Assembly (NCBI GenBank): GCA_015501605.1
Contig: JADNRZ010000008.1
Coordinates: 1,178,001-1,242,000, forward strand
Direction: 5' to 3'
Source of the DNA: Panaeolus papilionaceus
Taxonomy: Eukaryota > Basidiomycota > Agaricomycetes > Agaricales
Length of the DNA stretch: 64,000 bases
The position numbers were made by a program, and so were the translations under genes. The notes below the pieces were generated by a model. That model made no database searches, was not told the DNA's origin, and saw only the letters and a list, made by a program, of their open reading frames with translations. Below, one piece after another: positions 13,941-26,119 of the stretch. Position 1 is the stretch's first letter. Every line of letters begins with the position of its first letter.

Positions 13941-15602
13941 CTAAACGAATTGGTTCACCCCACCCGCCGCATTCGTATATATTTGCTTGAGTTCGTCTGC
14001 GCTTTTCGCCACCTCTAACCACAGTCTGTGCTGTTGGCCAATCTTCCCACCAGCCTTTGTCACTGTCCAATGCCCATTTATACTCACCACGTTGGGGAGA
14101 ACCGTCTTCAAAAACTTTCGGATGGTTGTTACACAGAATTTGTCGATCGAAGAATTGCCGAGCCAAAGGGTGGTCATCTGTCTGTTGATATGCCGGGAAG
14201 TAATCTCAGCGGCCACAGGAGGCGGTATCAATCCGTTGACAGCAAAAACGAGGCGTTGGAGGTTCGGACAACCTTCGAGGAGGTAGAAGAGACTGCGGAA
14301 CGACGTTAGGAGATCAGATGAATGTGTCGACCAGCCCTTTAACGGGCCGATTTGCAGGGATCGCATGTTCGGCCATGCTGATGCCATGTCCTTAAAGTCT
14401 GAGTCCGTCAGATGATATTTGCAGTCGACATCGAGCTCCAACGTGTGAAGATGACGGCAGGAGAGGAGGGGGCGAAGGGTTGCAGAGTTGATAGTGGCCG
14501 GGGATGGTGGTTCATCCTCAGATGCAGAAGATTTGATGCGCAGGCTGCGGAGGGCTTCTGTACCACGAACTTTTTGTAGGGCTGCAAAAGCTCTATCGAG
14601 CTCGTTCTCGGCCAATAAGGCAGGGCGACTGTAGTTGGTATGAATGGTCAGGCTACGTAGCGGAAGATTGCCGATTTTTTGGAGGAGCTTCGTAAAAATT
14701 GTAATGCTTGTTTCCACTAGTTCTAGGTCTTGAAGGGCAATGAAGCTGGTCGTCGATAATGGAGTAATGGCGGAGAGAATGTCCTGTGAGCAATTGCGGA
14801 CGCCAAGCTTGCTCAAGGATGGCAGAGCCGCGAGATGCTTTAGAACCGCAGAGTCTAATTTGAATGAGGTCTTGAGTACACGAAGACTGCTCATTTGACG
14901 AATGACTTCTAACAAGACTTCCAACGAGGAACCTATGGGACTTGGGAGCTCTGGGGATCCGAGATAAAGGCTAGATATGTTGGACGCAAAATTCTGGAGT
15001 GAATACGCGACTGCTAGGTCGCTAGCACCCATTCCAATGTCGACATCGATAGAAGGAGAAGCTAAAAACATATCGAGCATGATATGGCGAGCATCTGGAA
15101 ATTCCACACGCTGGAGATTGGGGAAAATAGGTTGCGACGGGTCTGGTCTAAGGGACCATAGACTGTGCAACGCTGCGATATCGTACGGAATACCACCGTA
15201 ATGCGATCGATGCTTCGCATATGGGACATATGATACTTGTCGAATTCGACGAGCATAAAAGTTCAATCTGTAGAGAAGCTTTTCATGGAGATCCATGACC
15301 TTCTGTTTGATAATATCGAATTAGAAGAGATCGTCGAAATAATTAACTGCGCGTACGAAGTCATAATCCCCAAACCACGTTGTGTGCCATGGTGGGGTTT
15401 CAGCCCAGTGCTCGGGAGGCATGGTTTTGATCAAGGCGACGAAATTGGGTTGGGTATGCCATAGACGATCCAGTGCAATTTCACTTAATGAGATACATGT
15501 CAAAGACAGTGCTTTTAAAGTTCGAAGACCAACATTGCAATCTTGCTGTATCAGAGCGAAGATGTAGTCCACGATGTCGAAAGTCTGTAGCCCAACATGC
15601 AT
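13941..15602 (-). CDS. F-box/LRR-type protein
   Basis: Two exons (15602-15357 and 15302-13941) join in phase to 535 residues. The N-terminal 60 residues have the F-box-like pattern of Agaricomycete proteins (FDIVDYIFALI, LKALSLTC, ALDRLWHTQP), followed by the family-typical continuation DYDF then LNFYARRIRQ. The remainder is a run of leucine-rich repeats (for example LEVLLEVIRQMSSLRVL, LQDLELVETSI, HLHTLELDVDC). It is probably a substrate adaptor of an SCF ubiquitin ligase, with the LRRs binding a target; this is family knowledge, as no partner can be seen. It is followed tail-to-head by the sirtuin on the same strand, and shares a 291-bp intergenic region with the divergent gene at 15894. 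The family is expanded in mushrooms, so no individual name is justified. Confidence 0.88.
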
Positions 15603-15893
15603 GTTGGATGTAAAGCAGTGTTGATGATAAATTTAAACTCAAAGCATCGACATGTATGTAAGTTAACTGCCACCGAATAATAAAAACAACAGGGGCAACT
15701 TGAATAAATGTGGCCGTGTAAGCTGTGAAAGCACGAAACCACGATGAACCCGGGGATTGATGATGTGTTGAATGGTCTGTGCGTGGGAATAGTTTTAATA
15801 GGCTCTAGGGACAATGAACTTTTGTCATTGTGACGCTGTTGTTGCCGACGATCCCTGTCTTTCAGTACACCGTCTTCATCATCGACCACGACA

Positions 15894-18800
15894 ATGGCGA
15901 CGACAATCTATTCAGTTATCGACAATGTTGGCACAGTGCTCAAAGGAAAGTCCACTAATAGGTCATGGCCTCAGCTGCCAGACGAAATCGTATGGTATGT
16001 CAGCCCTCAGTCAAGCGCCACACGCGATGATATTGCCGAGAACGTCGTTGACTTGGTTCAAATGTAGGACCATAGCTTCACATTATTTAATGGATCGTTC
16101 TGCTGCGTCCTATTCATCTATGGCTTGGTCGTTGGATTCTCCTCAAGGACCTGCTGCGTGGATTTCAAGAATGGTGTACCAGGTCTTACGCGACGCTCAA
16201 GACCTTGAGAGATATGTCATGCCCATATGTCCTGAATGGAGGAAAGCTAGTGAGTTTTGGTTTTATTTCGCGTCGTTCTGTTGTTATTCCGCCCTTACTC
16301 TTCATATTTCTGTCCTACACTGCGTTATCGCAGCAAACCGTGACGGCGAAGCGCTTAGATCATATACCATTTTAACATCGGGTTCTATAGCGCGAGTTTT
16401 ATCCGTTATTAGACTTTTGATCCATGCACAGTTTTATTTTCAGTTTCCGTGTTCAAAACAATATGCAATGTGCTTTTCAATGGACACTGATACCCTTCAC
16501 TGCACCCACATGCTTTAGCCTTGTTTCTTCATTTTTCACATCTCTCGTTTCTCCACCAATTGCTTCAAACACTCCTCGTTAATTACAGTATTCCCTTTTG
16601 TTATTGATCATTCAAGTTTACATTGACATCATCCTCAAATGTCATTATACTGGAGACTGACCGATCCATTTTCTAGTCGAGAAACACCCATTCTGGAACG
16701 AAGCCATCAACGTCGTCGATCCCAACGATTTTCTCAAGCAACACATGATTTTTTACCCTAAACCTCACCCTTCCCAAACGTCCCTGCCTCCCCCCATACA
16801 TCTAACACCATACCGTCATCTGCGCAACATCATTGCATGCAGCTGCTATGTTTGCCGTATTAACAATCCACGTACCAATATGGGTCTTACAACAGCCAAA
16901 CACTTCATCGCCTCCATGTACCATAGCAATATCCCTGTGTGCAAAGATCACTACCGACGCCGGGATCTTATCTGTGGAGTATGTCTCTGCGATGGTCTTC
17001 CTTTAACCCAGGACCTCACTGCTCGAGAATACGAGCTTGCACAAAACATTGCCGTTGTGGACAATGATGACCTAATGACATTCCCTAATATCGCCGCCAC
17101 CTGCAAATCATGCAGAAAACAATACCTATGGAATGCTGTTAGCTCGAGTCCCCGTGACATTGAAGCCATAGGAGGACGAACCTTTTTGCCAGACGACTGG
17201 GAAGCTGCGCATCATGTTTCAGCCTTTATCGACCTGGGAGAGGGAAACCTGAAAGAGCTTATTTCTCTTGCACGAGAAAAGCTATGGCTCTGTCGTTTTA
17301 CCAAATACAAAAGCCTCGCAGAGCATGCTCTGGCCGCCCAGAAAACGGAGGAGGAGGAAGAGGAAGAGGAAGAAGATTCTGACGACGAGCGGGAAGTCAT
17401 GTTGATGAGGGACTCTAGCCAAGTGCGGGAGATGGCTCTTTACGATTGGGCAAGACAGCGAATAATGGACGGCCACTGGCTGTCACCCGCCGACGCCTGG
17501 TACAGACATACCGTTTCTGGCGCACCAACTTGTGTGCCTGCTATTCATCCCTGCCCTTGGACTCGGACAGCTCTTCGGTCATCATCTCCCAGTAGCAGCG
17601 TAGAAAGTGCCGGGGAATTCATTCCTGAAGAAGAGGTCCACCCTTCACCGTCCATTGTCAATGCTGTCATCCCTCCGACATATGACCTGTGCGAGGTTGC
17701 ATACGGCATCCACACCAGGCAGCTGCGGGAAATTTTGACCCCACCAATGAAGAACATTGTTCGCAAGCTGGTGATGGAGTGCAGTATGGGGAGCTCTCGA
17801 GGCTACGAAGATCCTGCGACCAGAGCAAGCAAAATGTCTCTTGAAGAGGTTGTCAAGATTCTACGAGAGGATGAGCTAGTTTGGTACGATGGAGTAGACT
17901 GGGTTGAACGAAAAAGGAACGAAGAAGCTTCTCGTCGCGACGATCATATTGGAGACAAGCCCTGTCCTCTGGGAACAGATCGCAAGGAGGATGACTCTTC
18001 GTCCATAACTTCTTCTGGCAGTAGTACGAAAGCCTCGAGTCATGCATCATCCAACGCCACCAGTCCCGTTTTGTCGACGACAACCCTTCAAACAACTCCT
18101 TCCCCACCTCCATCCACAGACGAGTCCATCACAAAGAAAGATGATGAAACCCCACGCCGTCCTAGCACTTTACCCACTCGTCCTCGCCTGATCCCGGTTG
18201 ATCCTGTCAAGCCGTCGCCACAACTCTTGAGCAGCATCCCGTATGTTCCTGTTACCGTCGCTCATTTACCAATGTACACAATAGAGGGAATCAAAGCGGT
18301 GAGGCACAAACTCTGAGTTCAACCGTTGGTACATTTTGACTCATCGTTTTGCACTTTACCTTTAGGCATGGCGGGATGCTTGTGCGCCTCTCTATCATTG
18401 CCGATGTTCAATATGTGAACGAGCTAAAATGGCGGATGCTGCTGCTCGAGCCGCCTACGCTAACGTAGCCAGTGTGCCTGCCCATCAAATCAATCAACAA
18501 CACCAGGACGATTTGCAATCGGCAGAAATTCAACTCAAGGAAGTTCGCGGCCCTGAAATCGACGGTGATGGCGAAGAAGAGGTGGACTACGAAGCGTCTG
18601 ACGCCGAATACGACGCCGATATTCTTGAATACACAGATAGTGTTCGAGATGATGACGACGACGCGTATAGTTACTCAGCTTCCCCCGAGCCCGAACCCCT
18701 GGTAGAAAGACGACCTTCTTTAAAACGTTCCTCCGATGACCTGCTGGACCCAACCGATGATGCAGACAGCGAACATAGCTCCCACGAATCACGCTATTTC

Positions 18801-19124
18801 CGGAATCGCGAAAGTGGCGGCGGTACTCCTCCCAAGCGTCAACGCACGGATGGAAGCCCGGCTGACAATGTCGACGTAACTGTTTCATTTAACCCCATAC
18901 TGTCTCCTTCACCGGCGCGTTTAAGAAAACGCAGTAGTGAGGAATTGGAAGACGAGGAAGGGCGTTTGCTAAGCCTGAGTAAACGAGTCAAGGTTGATGT
19001 GCCTCTATCGCTTGTTGAAAGTCCGAGGAGCCTGGTGTCAGATACCGTTGCAGAGGTGGTCCCATTAGCCCCACCAGAAGGGGAAACGACCAAGCCAGCC
19101 CAGCAGATAGGTCATGTGCCCTGA
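15894..19124 (+). CDS. F-box-like, Cys-rich conserved fungal protein of unknown function
   Basis: Four exons (15894-15994, 16068-16249, 16677-18298, 18366-19124) keep phase and give 887 residues. The first 60 residues carry an F-box-like motif (WPQLPDEIVWTIASHYL). A Cys/His-rich region follows (CSCYVCRI, CKDHYRRRDLICGVCLCDG, CKSCRK), and a second Cys cluster lies at the start of the last exon (CHCRCSICERAKM). These may bind zinc. Acidic runs (eleven-residue Glu/Asp stretch near genome position 17347) and long Ser/Pro-rich tails suggest disorder and nuclear residence. I know similar large proteins in Agaricomycetes without an assigned role; ubiquitin ligase adaptor is an inference from the F-box-like start only. 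The 427-nt intron before exon 3 is unusually long for this locus and might hide a small missed exon. The start ATG is chosen because it opens directly into the F-box-like motif. Confidence 0.78.
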
Positions 19125-19902
19125 TACAGTCCAGCACCATCAAGGTACAGTGATCGACCGACTTTCGTCACCGAGAAGTGCCAATGGCGATTGACAGGAA
19201 CGTTTGTTGACATTGTTCATTTGCATAACTACCTGGTGAAACGTTTGATGCTCCTCCATTTGCGTTGTATTCGCTTTCCAGCACGATTTACCCTTTAACC
19301 CCCCCATTTCTAAATCGCGCTGTGTTTGTTCTTTATTCTCTGTATATTGTCACCCATGGCCTGCCATACCATCTCATTTTAAATCTTCCACACTCTGCAT
19401 CCGCTTGGCCCACTAAAAGGAACAATAAACAGATTGGGCAGTTATTGATCTACCTCCTTCCCATTCCGTGTCTCATTGCGTTTTTCTTTTTCTCTGCCTT
19501 GCAGACCATTCGCATCGTAACCTTTGTTTTACTTATCTCTTCACATGCGCCATGAGCATTCCCCAACAATGTGCCCGTCTTTTCTCCTTATCGGACACTT
19601 TCTCGTTTATTCCATTTCTCTCTGTGAGGTTGAATTCGTGTTCCCCTCATCACCCAGATCATTTCAACTGGATTATATCTGCCAGGAGCTTATTTCAGCG
19701 TTAACTAAATTGTACAGTGTATTTCATTTCCTCAATTCCTTCGTCTTTGTTTCCTCCACGAATGCCCTTTCAATTCCAAAATAGCTTTTAAAATGCTCTC
19801 AATCCGCAGTAGCTATCCTCGTCTGTATTTGTACGTCATTTATACCTGTTGTGTTCAGAAATTTCTTTTGTGTTGAATTGATAATATCGCATACTGAGTG
19901 AA
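19125..19902. other. 3' flank, pyrimidine-rich, no gene seen
   Basis: T- and C-rich sequence after the stop at 19124. Three overlapping plus-strand frames here (19265-19784) are Phe/Leu/Ser-rich by base composition and are not believable proteins. It probably holds the 3'UTR of the upstream gene. Confidence 0.45.
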
Positions 19903-20886
19903 TCATCTAATTGACACCTGCGTGATCCAGCCTTGCATTTCCCAATCATCTTCAATCCCGGTCCGCTCCATCCCGTCGATATGGGGGATGGGACAATCTG
20001 TAGTTGTTGCTTTCATGCATACCACCACAGTCATGATGTCCACATACTCGTCTGCCATATGGCTTCTTCGGTACATAATGGTTCTTAATGTCAGCATCTT
20101 TCGACATCTAGGGACTGTCAAGTAATCAGCTGAAAAAGGCTCGTTAGTTGTCTGGAAATCGAACACGTTGTAATACCTGCTGCGTAAATTCTGACAAATC
20201 TGCGTATCTGGATTCTGCCACAACAGAGCATTTCTTCTGGTATAGTATTATCCTGCCACTATTCAAAGCGAGAAAACGAATTTTATTCAGCCGACAGGTT
20301 AGCGTCCGCTTCTTCAATGTTCATTAAGATAACGACATGTCTGTTTGCTCTTGAAAACCGTTTGAATGCGTCTCAAGACAATCCTAAGCTGCCTTGTAGA
20401 GCATTCACCTTTCAATTCAATATTGACCTGTTAGGCACTCTATAGCTCTAAGTCTTGCCCAAGAAGCCCCGTACAAGAGGTCTCCGATGACCAGCTCAGC
20501 GTCAAACAAAACCATCAATGCAACAGAACCAGAAATAACGCACCCGTCATCATTCCCAAAAGTGAGTGTGAAAAATATAATTCTCAATGAGTAAACACGC
20601 TCCCGTCAGATTTATTTCCTCGGCCATCCAAATTCGACCATCCCAAAGATCTGTCTCTAACTTTTGTCACAACATGATGGCATTGGAATATCTCTCTCTC
20701 CAAATCTTGCGCTATTTTTGGTTTATCTTGAGTGATTGCGTCCGTGAATGCGGAGAAGGAGTGCCAATCGCATTCTGAACTGCTTTGAGCCCCCAGATGC
20801 GACCATCGCAATGTGGTATGCGGCAAACACTCCACATGACACACAAGATAGACATGTTCGCTCAAGCTGTGGAAAATAACCGTCAA
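19903..20886 (-). pseudogene. Probable decayed gene of an unnamed basidiomycete family
   Basis: Three minus-strand coding-like blocks lie in order: 20886-20584 (LEREIFQCHH, VRDRSLGWSNLDG), about 20600-20425 in another frame (TFGNDDGCVISGSVALMVLF, then LVIGDLLYGASWARLRAIECL), and 20223-19903 (KMLTLRTIMYRRSHMADEYVD, GIEDDWEMQGW). The middle block resembles a motif I associate with unnamed mushroom proteins (ISGS-A-L followed by a D-L stretch, vaguely nucleotidyltransferase-like). The first block reads into the second only with a frame change, and I could not find splice sites that repair this, so I call it a likely pseudogene. It could also be a real gene with an exon I have misplaced. No function is assigned. 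Confidence 0.3.
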
Positions 20887-20889
20887 TTA

Positions 20890-21676
20890 ACCATTATAAT
20901 GATCGGCTATAATCTGCAGAGGAACCTCACGAAAGTGACCTTGATCATGCAGGAAGGTGTGTAACAACCTCTCATCTTGGAGATCGAACGTTTACCGACG
21001 TCACAAATGGCTGGATCAGCGATGTTTTCGATTTAGTTTGTTGTGCTTGATGACAAGTCGAAGCACTACCGTACAAAGGTCAAATGTGATCCATATGGAC
21101 CACGGTAGCTCGGTAAATCGAATCCAATTATAAACCCGTTTTTCGAGGGTGCGGCTGGAAAAGTCCTTCGCTCATACGTATGCATCTCCCATGGTTCTTG
21201 GAGTGATGAGACAAACCCACGTTTAAGGAAGGCGGAATCGGTGGGCAAGCCTACTTGGCGGGTTCGACTCAGTGAGATAAGAATATCACTGTGAGTCGCC
21301 TAGATCGAGCACCCCCATTGGCCCTAAGCTTTACTGTGACGGTTATCGATGCAATAATGGTGTGAGAGGCGAATCTAGGAATCTAGGATTTTCCAAGGTC
21401 TCATAAGCTCGCCTGTCGTTCGCACCTTGTAAATCGGTGTATCCCGTGCCTGGAGGTGAGCGTCTTGCGTTCTCTGTTCAAATGTAGTCAAGATGCATTG
21501 ATGGAGCTTTAGGCCTTATCCACAGGAGTTCCGAAAGAACACTGCATCTTGAATCTGGAAATAATACCACAAGATCGGAACCTGACCTCCCGACATCCCA
21601 GTTGATTCAAATACAGGGGAGAAAGTCAGGACAATTCAATACGCTACCCTCCCCTCCCTCGAAACTTAGCTTCAAC
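20890..21676. other. Intergenic region upstream of the zinc-finger gene
   Basis: No convincing gene. One minus-strand frame (21066-21248, 60 codons) is open but has no motif. The last few hundred bases should contain the promoter and 5'UTR of the gene starting at 21677. Confidence 0.4.
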
Positions 21677-22884
21677 ATGGACTCACGCAAAACTTCCAAC
21701 TCTGACCCCATCGACAATATTCGTCGTGACAGCAAAGACGGGGCGTACCACTGTCCACAATGTAATACACCGTTTACAAGGCGATCAAACCTTCGACGAC
21801 ATTACCAGATTCGTTAGTGTCTGACCCTACCTGTCGTCATTATTACTGGCCCTAACTTCCATTCTAGATATGAGAAGCATGCTCGTGAAATGCGAGAATT
21901 GCAGTGATGAATACTACTCAACGTACGCTCTCTCTGTCTCGAAATTATAACGTGTCTAACTCGATCTCAGTGAGGAACTTCAAGCCCACCTCACCACATG
22001 CTTCTCCGCCCCTTGGAGTAACAATGACGCACTCCAATCCATGTCCAACTCCTTCCTGGCTGGTATGACCAACGCAAATGAAAGCAGAGCGATGTCTCCT
22101 CAGCAGAAACCGACGCGCCAGTCGCTAAGTGGCGACTTCCGCTCCTCATCGAATGGATTCCCAGACTTTGACTCGCTAGGGGCGCGAAACATGGGCAACT
22201 ACCAGGGTTCTGTTCTGAATCACGCACTATCCTCCCTTTCATCTTCTGGGTCAATTCATTCCCCCACACCATCATTTGATGGCAATATGGCGATGGCAGC
22301 AATGTCAGATTCCCATCGTCGGCCAAGCACATCGTCGTCCTCAGTTGTATGTAACTATTTATAGGGCGCATAATCGCACAGCTAATTCTCACTACAGAGC
22401 TCCTCATCAACATCTTCAGCTCCATATACTCCATCTATTGGTAACTCTCACGACAACGGGTTTTACTCATGTCTGGAAAACCAGTCAAACTTCGACCGCT
22501 GGAACTCCTTCCCAAATTCTCCAGTAGATGGTGAACCTGTGTACACTCGACGACAGGTAAAGGATATGATTGATGTCATGAGCGAGTGTCTGATCGAGAC
22601 TATGGTAAGGGCACCCGTTATAATTTTATCTTTCATAACTAATAATGTTATTGATGTAGGAGACAGTTATCACTCGGGGACAGCCAACGCCACTAACAGC
22701 TATTCATTTGGAAACCGCGAACGACCCTCGGCTTGCCGTCCAACCAGCTGCAAAAGAGACCGAGCTTCGCCAGGCCATCCTGTCAGAAGCCCTCCCTCGG
22801 CTGTCTTACAAAATGCAATCGAACGGCATAATTCACCGGGTACCAAACCCTGTTGAATTTTACACTCGAGTGCAATCACCTTAG
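21677..22884 (+). CDS. C2H2 zinc-finger protein, probable transcription factor
   Basis: Five exons (21677-21812, 21868-21922, 21971-22346, 22398-22604, 22660-22884) join in phase to 332 residues. A classical C2H2 finger is at about residues 26-48 (YHCPQCNTPF, RRSNLRRHYQIH); its second His is created by the first splice junction. A degenerate second finger follows (CENC, then HLTTC), so it is C2HC-like rather than C2H2. The middle is Ser/Pro/Asn-rich and probably disordered. The C-terminal 120 residues contain a conserved-looking helical stretch (RRQVKDMIDVMSECLIETM) of unknown role. It is probably a nuclear DNA-binding regulator; target genes cannot be read from the sequence. The start ATG is the only in-frame one near the finger. 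Confidence 0.85.
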
Positions 22885-23057
22885 ATAGAGACTGATTATA
22901 CTTTTTTTATTTGTTCTTTCACTGTCCATGGACTTATCCCTGGGCGAGGATGTATTATAGCAGGACATGTATATGTATACGATGATGCCCACGACGCTGC
23001 ATGTGAGAACTTTGATGTTAGATTAAAGCCGTCTATGCACGCAACGATAGATGTTGA

Positions 23058-23448
23058 TTACATCCACACCAAGATTTCACCACGAGTGAGATAATAGAGC
23101 CATCCTTCAGGTAACACCCCATCCATTATACCTCGCGGCTCTCGGTCGGTGACTTGATTAAAGCCTTGATACTTGGCGTTGACAAGATAGTCATCAGCGA
23201 AGGGTGATGTGAGACGATCAGTGTATGCAGACTCAGTGTAAAACTGAGCTCCTGACACCCCAGTTTCCTTCTTCGTGAAAGCTGAACAAAAGTCCGTCCG
23301 AGGCTCATGTCACTTAAAGACTGATATATACCTTTCGATGCGTCTTATTCGCCCATAGGCTCGTGCAGGTCGTGTTGTGATTTGTCTTCTCGGGGTAGCC
23401 ATATTCAAGCACATATGTGTCGTAATCGTCCCCTGACAGGGTACTCAT
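23058..23448 (-). CDS. Doubtful small two-exon gene, unknown
   Basis: A minus-strand ATG at 23448 opens a coding-like block (DDYDTYVLEYGYPEKTNHN). It can be joined to a second block ending at 23058 (FTKKETGVSGAQFYTESAYTD, GVLPEGWLYYL) by a roughly 40-nt intron, but only with a weak donor; the strong donor gives the wrong phase. No signal peptide and no known domain; the LPEGW piece recalls a WW-like start but is too short to claim. It could equally be a relic or chance. It lies just beyond the 3' end of the zinc-finger gene, in convergent orientation. Confidence 0.3.
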
Positions 23449-26119
23449 GATCTTCTACATTCTTTAACAAGATCTCGCCTTCCACCTTTGAGAATATGTT
23501 GTTGAACAGCATAAACTTATTTTGATGCCCTTGCGATTGCGGATACTAACGGTGAACCGCAACCCGTACGTCAGTCATCCTCAGCAAAAATTGTTTCTTT
23601 TTTTATGGAATCCGATGAGACGAGGTGGTGTGATGGGTATCGACACTCTGGTCCGTCCAGATAGAGCCACTGATCCGAATCAGGGTCGAATGCCGCCACC
23701 GCCGGGTAGAGGGATGGTAACTCGAGTCAAGGCCACTTAAAAAGGTCTTGACCTTATGATTCCAATCCTAGGGGGCTGGTAGTAGGTAACGCCCTCTTTG
23801 GCTTAGGATTAGGTACACAAACCTGGCTTTCTAACTACATATTTTTATTGAAAAACTTGGCTCTATGCTGGGCACGTCAATGTTCAGAGAGTCTTTACCT
23901 GGACATACCGCAGACGGTGTCAATTCCCGTCTTGTCTCCGAGGAGACTAAACACCTTCATATGTAGCCACCCTAATTGCCCCTAATTTATTGTGATGCCC
24001 CAGTTGATACAAAAGGCCACTACCAAACCCCTTCAGCGTCTCTAGACCCGGGGATCAATCGCTATGTCCGCCCTGCAAGAACTCTTTTAGATCTCTCTAC
24101 TACGTGTGATGTCTGATAAGATGGAAATTGCAGGGAGTTTCCTCTACAGCGCAATAATGGTTTTTCTGCGTGGGGGCTTAAGCAATTTATTTCCTTTTAT
24201 TTTACAGTCGATAATAGATGTATATACTCATAGACTATCATTGATTCACCCTCCGCCTATATATTCTTATCAAAAGTCATGACCTTCACTTCCAAGCAAT
24301 GCGGTCGCTGATCCGTACCAAAGATTCTGGTCTCAAGAAACCCCTGTGTTTTCAAATTGATCTTGTCCACACTTTGACTTCGGGGGTTGGTTCGAAATGG
24401 CGTTACAAACCTGCGACAGTTCGGAAATACAACAGCATCAGCTGAGACGAAATATGTCCGAAGTTTCGATTCAGGATACAACAGCATTTCGAGTGTTTGC
24501 GGCGTACCATGATTGGCCCCAAAAGTGACCTGCGGGGCAGCCGCACACCACCGCCAGGACATATACATCACTGTAACTATGCCTTTGAGGCCCTAAGTAA
24601 GACGTTGCGTTGCACTTACCAGTACTCTGGCCTGTTTTTATTAGTGATACTTAGTCGACATCTCGTTGACTCTTGAGGTAATGGGGACGCGGTGACATGA
24701 ACGGCAATTTCCAACAATTTCCCCGATCTCACACGGCGATTGATCTTTGAGTACCACTTATCCTTATTTAGGATCCGACGGGGACAGTAACCTACATAGA
24801 GGACTCTGATAGTCGAGGAAGGTCACAAACATAGCGATTTGTAGATCAATAAAGTATTACGGCTGCCGAGTTCCACACTCACCGGCACCTCGTGTGCCAG
24901 TTAGACGAACACGAAAGACATATACAAGCAGAAAGCAAGACCTGTGAGTAAATCAATTCGCTTCGACATTCAATAGTGGGCTCATTGGTTTCTCGTGAGA
25001 AATTCTCGAGATCCACAGCTAGGGGTTACAGAAGTTCAAGTTCGATGTCGAACGACGAACACATCAGAACACATCGGGATCACAAGAATTAACGAGGGAT
25101 TTCCTTAGATAGCTTATGTTGTAGTAAAGATTCATTGAAGTCATGGGTACACGAAGATCCCCGGGCCGAGAATCCATCAATCTTGTCCCTGCTGCTGCGC
25201 TGGTTTTACCATCCTGCAGCTCTCTAAGTCACAAATAGGTATTGCAAAATTTCAGCACGTTCTTCCTTGGCAAATGCTGGGCATATTCAGTCCTGGGTTC
25301 ACAGAAATATTTAGCGAGATGTGGCTACAGCTTAGACCGAGAAAAACAGACAGTGGTAGTTAACTGGGTCTGGAATACCTTTGAGTTACCGGTTTTACCA
25401 TGCTTGCATGTATGAAACCTCTGTTCTGTCAAATGAATTAACGATGAGCTCCCTTAGACGTCAGACCTTCAGGGTTCAACTTGCTATGCAACAAAGAGGG
25501 AAAAGCTAATGTGGTCCCGACTTCGCCCTTGGTGAGAAAGCTCCTGTGGGTCCACGTGAAAGTTTATTTTAAGACTCTGACTTCGTAAGGTAACGGGAGT
25601 TCAGAGGAATAAGGAGGTAATATGTAAACCTTGTAAGTTGCTGGAGTGGGCTTTGACCAGATATAGAAGTGTACTAGTGTATGAGAAGTATACCATGTCA
25701 ACTTGGTTGGGGCCAAAGGTCAACACAAATGCTTCGAAATTAGTGTCAAAATAGCTATCAAATGAAAGTTCTATTTGTGATACAGCATAGCTTATGGCGG
25801 GCAAAACTTTAGCTCTCGAAATTAAGTGTCGTGGAAGGGGTCAAGCCATCGGCGATCAACCCGTTTGATGCAGCACAATCGCCCCTCGAACAGTTGGCGC
25901 GGCGCCGGCATCAAAGAGTCAAAAGGCGCCTTGAAAGACATGCAATTATGGGAATACATCCGCGATTTTTTTGTCAGTGTTCAAAAGGGGGGTGCATTTG
26001 TAAATTTGAATCTGAGAAATCTGTCCAAAGTCTAAAATTGCAATGTTTTCAAACGCCGCAGCGTTGTGAGTATAAGTGTGAGCCGACTCGAACGACCCAA
26101 GATTTCGTCCCCTGTCCAG
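23449..26119. other. Gene-poor stretch with two unassigned frames
   Basis: About 2.7 kb without a supportable gene. Minus-strand frames at 24571-24257 (104 codons; QVTFGANHGTPQTLEMLLYP) and 25804-25601 (67 codons; EAFVLTFGPNQVDMVYFSY) share a faint TFG-N pattern, which might mark relics of related exons, but splice phase and family are unknown. No terminal repeats, target-site duplications or polyprotein motifs of a transposon were seen. Confidence 0.35.

Noticed and set aside
21240..21310. tRNA-like GGTTCGACTC word
   Set aside because: No acceptor-stem pairing or anticodon arm could be built around it.
23449..26119. Gene-poor stretch considered as a transposon
   Set aside because: No terminal repeats, target duplications, reverse transcriptase, integrase or transposase motifs seen.
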